Below, piece by piece: positions 1 through 9,751 of a stretch of 64,000 bases of DNA. The stretch comes from Lasioglossum baleicum (taxonomy: Eukaryota; Arthropoda; Insecta; Hymenoptera; Halictidae): NCBI RefSeq assembly GCF_051020765.1, contig NC_134939.1:14563203-14627202 (forward strand). The letters run 5' to 3'. The position numbers and the translations under genes were made by a program. Within the stretch, counting starts at the first letter, position 1. The number at the start of each line of letters is the position of its first letter. The notes under the pieces are model-generated. The model had not been told where the DNA came from and did not search any database. It saw only the letters and a program-made list of their open reading frames with translations.

Positions 1-876
1 AATAACATGAATAATAAGTTGCGCATGAATTAATAATAATTGCATTTGAAGCTCATAATTAATTTTACTGAAGCTTCTCCACCGTCCAATGAACTTTTCA
101 TCCATTAACCCAGTGCAAATTGACGAAGGCGGAAACTGCACAAATTGAAATTGCACAATATACGACAATTTTGCAAGCTTGTTTAAAGTGTGATTCCAAT
201 GCCCATCATCGCTGCTATGTCGTTACAAAAGTAAATGCTCTCCAATTGAATAATTATCTGATCGTAACAATTGCAACTTCGGATTATTTCCTGTACCGTT
301 TCCATATTATGTGCCAACAGCATGAAAGCACGTATCTTACGCTTAAGCCTCGCGTTTACATGTGTCGAATTATTTAATTGCATTTCGCTTAAATTTACGT
401 GTAATTAATGACAGTATTGTTACTGCAATATTTCTCGTCTCTATTGTGACACGAAACATTTATATCATTTAAATCCCTCGAAGTTCAAAATGGCACTGGC
501 TTTCCATTTGTATCCTTATTTGAAAGAATAGAAAGTCGGTAGCCCATGGTGGCTACGAAAAGTGGCTCGCTATGAAAACGCGACAATTGTTTAAAACAAT
601 TGCAAAATAAATGATGAAAAAAACATTTCTTTTCAAATAACAGAGAATTTTGTTGGAAGTTACTCTTATGTTTTTACTAAAAGTTCCGAAAAACTGATTT
701 TCTTCGGTTTGATAGTTCTAGACAATTTCTAAGATATCGAGAAATCCTTTGAGATATTTGCGTTCATAGGTCACTGGACTACGACATATTTAAATTTGAA
801 CAAAATCCGAAATTTTCTCGATTTTCTAATGCCATTTTCTGTGCGGCCGCGATTCCGAGCGTATCGCTACGAGAGA

Positions 877-1552
877 CAGGGTTGTGCTGATTCAATTACA
901 TTGTAATTCAATTACGTAATTGAATTTTAATCAGATGTGTAATTGAAATACAATATAATTGAAATACAATATCATTGAAATATAATATCATTGAAATACA
1001 ATATCATTGAAATACAATATAATTAAAATACAATATAAATAATTGAAATACAATATAATTAAAATACAGCTCTCTGAATTACAGCCCAGAACCTTGAAGA
1101 AGTGCTATATATTTTTATGTTTTTCTTTCATATACGTAACCGGGGGCTTACTGTTCAACAGCTGTGTTCTGCACGGACAGTGTTCCCGCAGTGACATTAT
1201 TTTTCTATGACTGCGTGTACCGCGCCGACACTTCAATCGACGAGTCGAACATAGAGGACAGAATAAAATAAGATCGCGTGGCCGAAGCGTGTCGCCCATT
1301 GCAATTACGAATTACATTGTAATTTAATTGAATGAAGATCTGAATTATAAATTACAAATTAATTTAGTTTCGACAAATTAGTTTCGATCACTTAGTATTC
1401 CATCAGTAAGTGATCGAAACGGTAGCGCCGAAAGCATCTCTCATTAAATTAAATATTTAACATTTACGATCGATATTTGGGATTATTTTGTAATTCAATT
1501 ACTTTGTAATTATAATTCTGGAGCAATTCAATTGTAATTCTGCACAACTCTG
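877..1552. mobile_element. hAT-like non-autonomous element with perfect 8-bp TSD
   Basis: The ends are inverted: CAGGGTTGTGCTGATT at the left and the complement of CAGAGTTGTGCAGAATT at the right. The flanks 869-876 and 1553-1560 are both ACGAGAGA, a perfect 8-bp target duplication as made by hAT transposases. The interior is AT-rich with many ATTGTAATT/AATTACAAT motifs and a minisatellite at 941-1065. No transposase frame is present. A related left end lies at 12794. Confidence 0.85.
941..1065. repeat. Minisatellite of ~20-bp ATTGAAATACAATAT units
   Basis: About six imperfect head-to-tail copies of a roughly 20-bp unit (AATTGAAATACAATATAATT and variants) inside the hAT-like element at 877-1552. 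Confidence 0.85.
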
Positions 1553-1792
1553 ACGAGAGACCAGAGTGCCAGCACCATAGCAGTGCAGCAACAGTTATGG
1601 CACGACACCCCGCGACACTAGGCCGCTGCCACGCCACACGCGCCGTCGGTCCTTTATGGCGCTTGACGAAGAGGAATGCGCGATTATCGACAGATACGAC
1701 GATAAATGCCAGCCGCAGAAAGATTGCAGTTCGTTTTAGAAGCTCGCCGATTTACCTTGTCGAGGCAGACCGGCTGGCTCGCTAGCTGGCTG

Positions 1793-1820
1793 GTTGGTCG
1801 GTCGGTCGGTCGGTCGGTTT
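1793..1820. repeat. GGTC microsatellite
   Basis: Consecutive GGTC units (GGTCGGTCGGTC...) in a locally GC-rich patch that also shows GCTGGCT and TTCG repeats. Confidence 0.9.
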
Positions 1821-2960
1821 GGCCGCTTTCTCGTTCGTTCGTTCGACCTTCTTTCGCAATCTCCAATCGCTAAGCTACGTGCTCGCGTTGTTATTGAATC
1901 TGAGAATTCTTCGTGGAAATCCAACCGATAACAATTCCTTTGCCTTGCTCCAGGGACTTTGAAAATTTTATCACCGTCGCGCGTAGAATTTGCGAACAAA
2001 TTGCACCGCTCCTTCCCAACGGAGCCCCGGAATTATGCATTCTATCGGTAGGGAGTCGTTCGAAATGACTCAAAGGATCATCTGTGTAGACGCACACACG
2101 CGAACGAAAAAACTGGCGCAGCTAACTTTTAATTATTATATGTAATCTAAGAAACCGATTGGAACTCGGTTACTTTCTTGAATAATTATTATTATCGTGT
2201 CTACAGCTTTAGGGTACTGTACATATTGCGTGTTAACTACATTAATGGTTGCAATAATTAGAATTTCTTTGTAGTGTGTTCATAATTTCCTGGAAGAAGA
2301 AAATTTATGTGTATGCCTATAATGTAGGTACATATATGTTCTCTGATAGCTGTACGTTAACAACAAAATAGAATTTTACTTCGGTTTAAAGGAAATTAGA
2401 TGGAGAAATTAGATAGATTGCATTACTACCCATTATTCAGTCCTTCCAAAAAAGGTAATGAATTCTATGAGATAACAAATGTGCGCACTATTTATAGCCT
2501 TGTCTAATTGACGACATTTTTATCCACATGTTTAAATTACTAGTTACGTATTATAACTTACACGGGGTAATTTATTCTATCAGAACAAGATCTGCATACT
2601 TCATGTTTTACCAGTCGCTCCAGCTGATTTAGCTTTCAGTTTCTACTGAGTTATCGCAATAGCACAATACGACTGAATATTGGAACTATCTCTTAATCAT
2701 TCCTAATAGGATAAGATAAACTACCGATGGGAAGATGAGATTATAAACTTAGTATGTAGTTGCCTATAATTCTTTGCGACACGAGGAATTTCAATGAACA
2801 GTCTGCAGGCCAAGTTGAGTTAATTTTAACTTTAGTTCCGTCTTCTCCACCGGACATCATATCAACTTCGCTTTTTTATGTATGACAGCTAGGCCACATG
2901 AACAGAATTTCGTTTAATCTATTGTAGAATTTGTACAATTATTATGCACGCAGTCGTCGC

Positions 2961-3157
2961 TAGACTGCGGATTTTTATGCATTTTAGGCTTCTTAAAACT
3001 TTCGAGAAATGTTAGAATATAAAATTCCACAGAATTTCGTACGATTTTGATTTATTTCAGAACTACGAAGACTACTGCCACTGAAAATAAGATTTTGATT
3101 CGACTTTCTTGAAATTTACCTAGAAAAATTGAAAACTGCACAAACATCCGCAGTCTA
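2961..3157. mobile_element. hAT-like MITE (TAGACTGCGGAT family), copy
   Basis: Starts TAGACTGCGGATTTTTATGC and ends with the complement (ATCCGCAGTCTA), 197 bp. Flanking octamers (GTCGTCGC / GTCTCGTC) are not a clear duplication, so the copy is old or rearranged. Confidence 0.8.
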
Positions 3158-3707
3158 GTCTCGTCACAGTGAATTCGCGGACTCTTTACACCGTGGCAAA
3201 CAAACAAATTCATTCATTGTTACGTTAACATCACGTCGTATCATACCGTTTAAGACAGAAATTGTTTGCGAGCTGCAGAAACCAACAGTTAATTGGATGC
3301 TGCAAGCACTCGGGGAGATTGCTACGAAATTATAGGAAGAAGTGTCGGTATCAATCTCGTTGCACCAAAGCAAACAGTGGTGTTTGCGAAACATCGTCGA
3401 ACGATTTTCCGGGAAAGGCGCCCAAGCTTCAATAAAAGTGAACTGTTGATACTGTTCTTGTTAATCTTTTAAGTAAACATCCTCGATACAGGTCTTGAAT
3501 GAACGTACGTGTATACAGAACGTGGTGGAACGAATATTTGTTTCACAAGAAAAACGAATTACAGGAATAGAACTAGTGTTCCTGATTTCTCAACATTTTT
3601 AATTTCTTGAGAAATTCTCAAGAAAGAATTCTCGAGAAGGAACACTAAATAGAACAAATAATAATAGAAGAATAGATAGATAGACAAGACGGAACAAATA
3701 TGCTAAA

Positions 3708-3855
3708 ACAAGGTTCATAAATAAAATATTAAATATATCTCTTGGTTAGAATTTCGAACTGGTGCAAAATTGAGTGAAGTGTAACATGCTGTAACTAGTA
3801 AATAAAATGTAATAGAATTAAAATCGTTGAATGTAAAATCGAGTGCTCCCTAAGT
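3708..3855 (+). repeat. Dispersed repeat, partner of 7908-8062
   Basis: Begins near GGTTCATAAATAAAATATT and shares the order TCATAAATAAAATATT, TTCGACT/TTCGAACT, AAATTGAGTGA, CAAATAAAATGTAATAGAA with the copy at 7908-8062 in the same orientation. Family not recognised. Confidence 0.75.
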
Positions 3856-5045
3856 TTGTTGTGATCCTCAATTTAGCTTCTCATTGTAGAATCAGCTGGG
3901 TCCTTATTCAAGTAAAACGCTTGTTTAGCTGTTTTTTTAATGAGAAACACACGGTCGTCGAGACAAAACGAGGAGAACGTCGATCTGGCCGAGAGGTTCG
4001 CTGAAAAGAAGAAAAGGATGTAAACGATTTCGAAGTTGTACGCGATGATGAGTTAATTTCTGAAATTATCTGGACCGTAACGGACGCGCGATACCCATCA
4101 CTAAATAACGCTCGCATATCCGATCGATGGAGCAGAGCTGTCGGCAATTAGTTTGGAATTACGGTGTACCGATTATGCGAGACGGATGATCGGCAACGGT
4201 AGCGTTTTCGATGTAGCTCGTTCGACTTGTTGCCAGCGACATCGATCTGAACAAGCAGCTGTAATAACAGTCGTTAGCCGGATAGTAAAACTAATCAAAA
4301 TGCGACACGGGATACAGTTACGCTTCGTGCTCATCGATTTAGTCGATCGCTTCGTATCGCTGATATATGTCTCACTCAATTATCCGCGTATTGTATTTAC
4401 ATTGGCCAATGCAGAATTTCTGTTTTCAGCAACAAGTACATACGTACGTGTCGTCCGTAAATATTCCGCCGCCATGTCGACTGTGACAAGCGGTACGGGT
4501 GTATGGAGCACCGATAAGCGCACAGCGCTGACCTGAATAACTATGCACGATTTTTGCCAATTTGACAGTTGCTGGGAAATTTAAATTCCGCTCTTAATTT
4601 CTTTTATTGTTGAATTTACGTCCGCGGACGCGGTATTGTCCGTGTCGAACAGTTAGCTCGTAGTAATTTAACCCTGGTATGTAGTATGACTTTATTAACT
4701 AGCTAGGACTATTTCCAACAATTGTTTGCGACTTATTAAAATTATCGAAAGAAGAAATACACTCTCATGTGGTTTGCATTTCTTACGATCGACGCAGAAA
4801 ATATTTATTTTCCAAAAAAGTCCGCGGTTTAGTTGTAACGAAATTAATTAGAGATCTAGGTGCACGGTAGTGCACCAGCCAAGTTCTTGTACTACCTCCT
4901 TTTAAACGAAACAACTTAGGCTTATAACTCGGCACCGGAGGCAGATGGAGAGATGTAATTAGGTACACTTGTTAAATGCTATCACGTCTCAATATTGACA
5001 AAACATTAATCTTCGATAGGACCTCAAAAATTGCTAAATTCGTCA

Positions 5046-5062
5046 CTGACTGACTGACTGAC
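5046..5062. repeat. CTGA microsatellite
   Basis: Four CTGA units (CTGACTGACTGACTGA) heading an AT-rich segment (to about 5250) with similarity of layout, namely TACTTCCCCGA followed by CTTGAAATTTGG, to the insert at 50280-50390. Confidence 0.7.
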
Positions 5063-5339
5063 AGATCATCAATACCTTTTGGGTACTTCCCCGACCTACA
5101 AGCTTGAAATTTGGTACATAGGTCCACCACAACAAACACTCAAAGGAATAATTATCAAAGTTTGAAATTTTACACCTTAAAGGGGTTGTATTGAAAAAAA
5201 AAACATTACGAGATAGGTATAAATAGGTAGTAAAACGAACATGCATTTATTAATTTACTTAATGTCCTCCTTAAAGATAAAAAAGGTTTAGGATTTAATG
5301 AAGCAGAGATAACAGTAATACCTACTTGATAATTGATGA

Positions 5340-5571
5340 AATTCCAACAAAAACATCCTGTAAGCAAGAGCCAAGTTTGAATAATTTAGCCCTCCATGTA
5401 ACTCTTTAAAAATTAAATAGCGTCCTTTTAAACTAATTTTTACAAACGCCTTTTTCAGTATTGCAAGAGGTATTTCTAAGTTAAAGAACTTGGCCGTATC
5501 TTGTTTGATCTCACAACTTTTTACGGCCACAGGAACTTGGCTCCTGTTTACAGGATGTTTTTGTTGGAATT
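5340..5571. mobile_element. MITE with ~37-bp terminal inverted repeats (AATTCCAACAAAAACATCCT)
   Basis: The left end AATTCCAACAAAAACATCCT, continuing to GAGCCAAGTT, is repeated in reverse complement at the right end (AACTTGGCTCCTG ... TTGTTGGAATT). A rearranged copy of the interior and right end lies at about 61966-62166 within a Rap1GAP intron. No coding frame. Superfamily not determined because no clear target duplication is seen. Confidence 0.8.
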
Positions 5572-6264
5572 ATTTCTAATCTATAAAAGTAGCATCGTTC
5601 ATAACACGATTCCTAACGGAGCGAAGCATCGAATATTCTGAGTCATAAATTTGTAGCTTCAACCGAGCAACCCCACGTAACGTTCGACGAGGGTTAAAGT
5701 AAAATCCTCCTATCCTTCACAGTAATTCTCCAGCAATATATGTTTGTCTAGTCTTAATCCTATTACTGTTAAAAATTTAATGAAACCCGTATATCAAAGT
5801 GAAACACTAGTCATTTATATAACTACTAACTCTGCAAGATTTATTCTGCCGTTATGCTATAGTACTCTCCCCCTTCGTTAATCACGAACCGTAGCCCCGT
5901 ATCTTTAACGGTAGTGGGCATATTTATAGCAAAGAATAAAAGCAGATTCTTAAGAAGCAGAACTTTCAGAATACTTTGATCCTTTGAGATTAACAAAATT
6001 TCATTTGCACTTACGCAATGTTCATACTTTTATACTTACGCTGTTAATAATAATGTTTCATTATGTAAACTTGAAATCCTAGCTTATAAACTGATTTCTT
6101 ATAAAAATCGTTTGCATCTTTTACGAAGTAGCGGAACCAAATAAGAAAATTTGTTTCTCCCTTTGACAATTCTAACAATATCTAACGATTTTTGTTTATG
6201 AATGCATAAAATTCTTTGCGAAGAATCGGCACTTTTGGAATTACGTGCATCGTCTGGAAACTAA

Positions 6265-6445
6265 TATTTAACGCTAACCGTATTATGACCGGTCAAATAA
6301 TCAGTTTCTCATTTTTTATCGTTTCATTGTTGGAATTATAATGATGCTTGCATTAGAAAGTATTCAGTAAATTTCTTACTCAAGCACGTATTACTATAAG
6401 AATTGTGAACAATCTAAATAAATTCAGTCTTGTAAATTTTATAGA
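6265..6445 (+). repeat. Dispersed repeat, inverted partner of 53388-53570
   Basis: Starts TTAACGCTAACCGTATTATG and runs to CAGTCTTGTAAATTTTAT. The reverse complement of 53388-53570 shows the same order (AACCGTACCG, GACCGGCCAAAT, AATTCAGTCTTGTAA). A related head also occurs near 17700 (TTTAACACTAACCGTACCG). A mobile element is likely, class not assigned. Confidence 0.75.
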
Positions 6446-6870
6446 ATAATGTATTATATGTAACTAGTCTTAACTATAGTGTTGATGGCACGAACCGAAT
6501 GAAAAGAAAAGTCGGACGTGATGCGACGACGGTCACCGCTGCATCATCGGTCGAAAAGTCAGCAGCTGCTGCCAGATGCACATTTGTTTCAGGCAGTCCA
6601 GTCTTCGTAGGGGGGAAGTCCCGAATTAGGCAATCTTCACGTTTCTCGTGAACGCTGAGGAGGAAAGTCTTTAACGACACGATGTTTCGGCCCATCTGCT
6701 GCTTGATATACTTTAGCACGAACGGTCTACTCCTTGAACTGTTCGATAGTTTGCGATAAGGAATGACGAGCTGCGATAAAATAGCATAGGACTAACAAAC
6801 TTTTACGTTTACTGATGTACGATTTTTATAGTGAACGCACGAAAAGTAGAGAACAGATTCTTGCGAACAC

Positions 6871-7087
6871 TTAACCTTTAGCACTCGAATGGCAATTATT
6901 CAAAATATTGTTTGCATTAGTAAATATATCGGTATCTAATCAATTACTAAACATTTAGCTATTTGTATGAGGTATTACACCAATTTCATATCCATAAAAT
7001 TTAAAAAATCATAGTGGATGGAAATATTTGAGGTCGAAAGAAATGTTTAATTTTCAAATTAAAATTGCTCCGAGTGCAAAGGGTCTA
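6871..7087. mobile_element. piggyBac-like MITE (TTAACC..TTTGCACTCG ends)
   Basis: Left end TTAACCTTTAGCACTCGAA; right end complement of AGACCCTTTGCACTCGGAG. TTAA followed by CCY is typical of piggyBac-type elements, though the right TTAA has decayed to TCTA. Interior segments recur at 13105-13246, and an end-like fragment occurs at 54658. Confidence 0.7.
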
Positions 7088-7607
7088 CTAATTTTATCAC
7101 CTACTCGTCTATTGTATAAACATCCCTGTAACGTAAGTTACATATAGGCGCGTAAAAACTTGTTGTATAAACTCTTAGCGTACATAAACTGTGGTCGGTA
7201 ATATCCTAACGAGGGTTGTGGCATTATGTGAATAAAAAAAGTGACTGTTGCCCTTAAAGAGATAAGAGTGGTGGTTTGCTGACCTCACCCCTTACGAAGT
7301 ATCAAAAATAAACAAGAATAGCACTGAAAAATCTATACTTTATCGTGTTTTATAATGAACACATATTTAGTTATAATTATTAATTACTGCACTGTTGTGT
7401 ATTTATACTAATATTAAAATCTAGACATCCGAATGTGAAATGTAGAAAGTGACAGAACAGAAAATTATATCAAACAAAATTATATGTTCACCAATCTCTG
7501 TGTGCTTTTAATGTTAATTCTATATAATATCCCTACAGCTATACAGAACATAATTTTTAACATTGTGATGTAATGATTGTTTCTAATAATTTTTAATCGT
7601 TTTTCAG

Positions 7608-7710
7608 GAGGCAACAACTCGAACAGTCTGTCTACTGTGAGTCTGAAGCCCGTCGTAATGCGGTGGAGGACGATAGGCAAGATGTTGGGGCCAACCCGGA
7701 AAAAATCAAA
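7608..7710 (+). CDS. Rapgap1: Rap1GAP long-isoform exon upstream of GoLoco exon (internal or first-known)
   Basis: 103-nt exon bounded by a pyrimidine-rich stretch plus TTTTCAG and by the donor GTAAGT. Two of three frames are open. The preferred frame starts GNNSNSLSTVSLKP, contains MRWRTIGKMLG and ends TRKKS plus two bases; it joins the next exon as KSN-TTQDLFE, and its third positions are GC-rich like the neighbouring coding exons. The other open frame (starting RQQLEQSVYCE, ending EKIK) needs the next exon to start two bases earlier. The preferred peptide is basic and has internal Met codons at 7658 and about 7682, so translation could start here or in an exon further left. Residues before GoLoco are poorly conserved in the family, so the exon rests on splice signals, open frame and position. 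Exon fairly likely; frame moderately likely. Confidence 0.6.
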
Positions 7711-7907
7711 GTAAGTACAAATATAATTGTTATAATATCGAATTTTTCAAATATTATCTGCAAAAATGATTGTGCTACAATATAACATATCTTACAAGTT
7801 GAGGGTAATTATGAAGAAAGCTGGGTCCCAAAAACCGACAAAATCACTGTATTTCACCGTCTGTAATTATAAAAAATTCATTTATTAAAAGTAGTCAGGT
7901 TAGTCCA

Positions 7908-8062
7908 AGATTCATAAATAAAATATTCAATGTATTTCGTGGTTAGCATTTTCGACTGATGGAAAATTGAGTGAGGAATAATATATTCTAACCAGCAAAT
8001 AAAATGTAATAGAATTTAAATCTTTTCTCAAGTTCAAATCAATGTAAAATCATCTGCTCCTT
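7908..8062 (+). repeat. Dispersed repeat, partner of 3708-3855
   Basis: Same orientation and order of shared blocks as the copy at 3708-3855 (TCATAAATAAAATATT, AAATTGAGTGA, CAAATAAAATGTAATAGAA). Confidence 0.75.
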
Positions 8063-8078
8063 TTTATTATTTTATTAG

Positions 8079-8253
8079 TAGATTGCGGACCATTATGCAA
8101 AATAAAAATTTTGTACATGATTTACAACAAACTGGAGTGAAATAGAAACGTATCTTCTTTCTTAATATGTTTAATAGGTTGAAAATAAATATTTTTACAG
8201 TTTTACATTACACTTATTCATTATTGTCATAAATGCATAAAATCCGCAGTCTA
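8079..8253. mobile_element. hAT-like MITE copy with perfect 8-bp TSD TTTATTAG
   Basis: Element begins TAGATTGCGGACCATTATGC and ends ATAAAATCCGCAGTCTA. The octamer TTTATTAG precedes it (8071-8078) and follows it (8254-8261) exactly. Confidence 0.92.
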
Positions 8254-8980
8254 TTTATTAGACAGCGTTCATGCGTGATAACTTATTCAGCGCATAAGCT
8301 CTTATTTATGTGACAGGCAACACGCGTACAGTCATACAACTGCAACGGGTAAATCATTTTCTTTATACAAGTAATGTTCAACTTTTCATAACGACCGATT
8401 CTACATCACGACAATCCATTCTATTATACATTTTATATAAAATTTTATATAAAAGTTGTTAAAATGTTCTATATATTAATATCACGTAATGCTGCAGACA
8501 ATTATTTTCTTCTTTATCACCGGCGTGCACCGTTAAAGGAGTTCCTTTCCTTTATTGAAACATATGCACCTTTTGTCTGCTGTATTCTTACTCCTATTCC
8601 GCGCTTCTTTCAGGAACTCGGTTATCTCCACCCGTTTCCATTCTCGCGAGAGATATTCATAAATCTCAAGGTGTGGAAATCTGCGACGCATTCTTATGAA
8701 ACTCACCCTTGCATTCTGTGCTTCTTTTTTAGTAAAAATGTCATGCTGTGCAGAGAGGTTGCCTAAAACTCTAACCGTGTTAGAGCAAACAAACGTGTCG
8801 TAGACATGTTGTGTTCCACGGGACTCGCTTTTGTATTACAAACATTTTTCATTTATGTAAGAGACGGTCGTAAAAGTTGAGGCACCGTATAAAGTTGGGA
8901 CAGTGCCTTTTTCCACATTAACGCGCTGGGGACATCAGTGTCATGGTTATCAACTTTATTTCTGTTTATAAACAAACTTT

Positions 8981-9495
8981 TCATGCGCATTAGAAGCAAT
9001 AATTCGCGTTCAGAGTTGCTGTGCCAAGCAAAGGCTAAAAATATGGCCGGAAAAGTTTTATTTGTTCGTTTTTAACTGAAAATTTTTCAACCCTGATTGC
9101 TTAAAGTTACGCTGACTCCCACTAGTATTCGGACGCTCTTAAAACGATGATTTCATGCGCATTAGAAGCAACAAGTTGCGTTCAGTGTTACTGTGCCAAG
9201 CAAAGGCTAAAAATATGGCCGGGAAAGTTTTATTTATTCGTTTTTAACTGAAAATTTTTCAACCCTGATTGCTTAAAGTTACGCTGACTCCCACTAGTAT
9301 TCGGACGCTCTTAAAACGATGATTTCATGCGCATTAGAAGCAACAAGTCGCGTTCAGTGTTACTGTGCCAAGCAAAGGCTAAAAATATGGCCGGGAAAGT
9401 TTTATTTATTCGTTTTCAACTGAAAATTTTTCAACCCTGATTGCTCAAGGATACGCTGACTTCCACTAGTATTCGGACACTCTTAAAAGGATGAT
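8981..9495 (+). repeat. Three-unit tandem array, period 172 bp
   Basis: TCATGCGCATTAGAAGCAA recurs at 8981, 9153 and 9325, each followed by CCAAGCAAAGGCTAAAAATA and ending at CACTAGTATTCGGACGCTC. The units are nearly identical, so the duplication is recent. No coding capacity. The array ends about 165 bp before the GoLoco exon. Confidence 0.95.
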
Positions 9496-9660
9496 AACTT
9501 TCTTAATGTTGGACCATACAATTTGAACTTTTTTTGAGAATTTTTGAACAAATTGCAGAAAAATCCTACAAGTTCTAGTTCGAAAGCATTCATCTCTTTT
9601 TAACTATAATTATATATTGTATATGGACACTATTATTGATTAAAACATTGCGTTCCAGAG

Positions 9661-9751
9661 CACGACGCAAGATTTGTTCGAGCTACTCGAGAGGGTGCAG
9701 AGCTCGCGTCTCGATGACCAACGATGCGTTCTTCCGCCGTACTTCTCACAG
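9661..9751 (+). CDS. Rapgap1: Rap1GAP exon encoding the GoLoco motif
   Basis: Encodes TTQDLFELLERVQSSRLDDQ followed by RCVLPPYFSQ, a textbook GoLoco (G-protein regulatory) motif with the DQR triad. In the GoLoco family this motif binds GDP-bound G-alpha-i/o/z; in the long form of mammalian Rap1GAP it recruits the GAP to activated Gi/Gz pathways and the membrane. The donor is CAG|GTAAGG and the exon ends in phase 0, matching the phase-0 start of the exon at 57530. The acceptor is ambiguous: CCAGAG offers exon starts at 9659 or 9661. The start at 9661 matches the preferred frame of the exon at 7608. The intron to the next constitutive exon is about 47.8 kb. Confidence 0.92.

Larger units (their letters stand above)
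1..7607. other. Upstream/intronic region without recognisable exons
   Basis: AT-rich sequence with transposon debris: the hAT-like element at 877-1552, a GGTC microsatellite, hAT-MITE copy 2961-3157, dispersed repeats at 3708-3855 and 6265-6445, a MITE at 5340-5571 and a piggyBac-like element at 6871-7087. Open frames at 4153-4536 and elsewhere are short, resemble no known protein and lack paired splice signals that I can defend. Whether an upstream exon of the long Rap1GAP isoform hides here or left of the window cannot be decided. Confidence 0.6.
7711..9660 (+). other. Intron between the two long-isoform exons
   Basis: GTAAGT...CAG(AG) intron of about 1.95 kb. It holds a dispersed repeat (7908-8062), a hAT-like MITE with perfect target duplication (8079-8253) and a three-unit 172-bp tandem array (8981-9495). 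No further exon recognised; the open frame at 8464-8766 has no family features. Confidence 0.75.
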
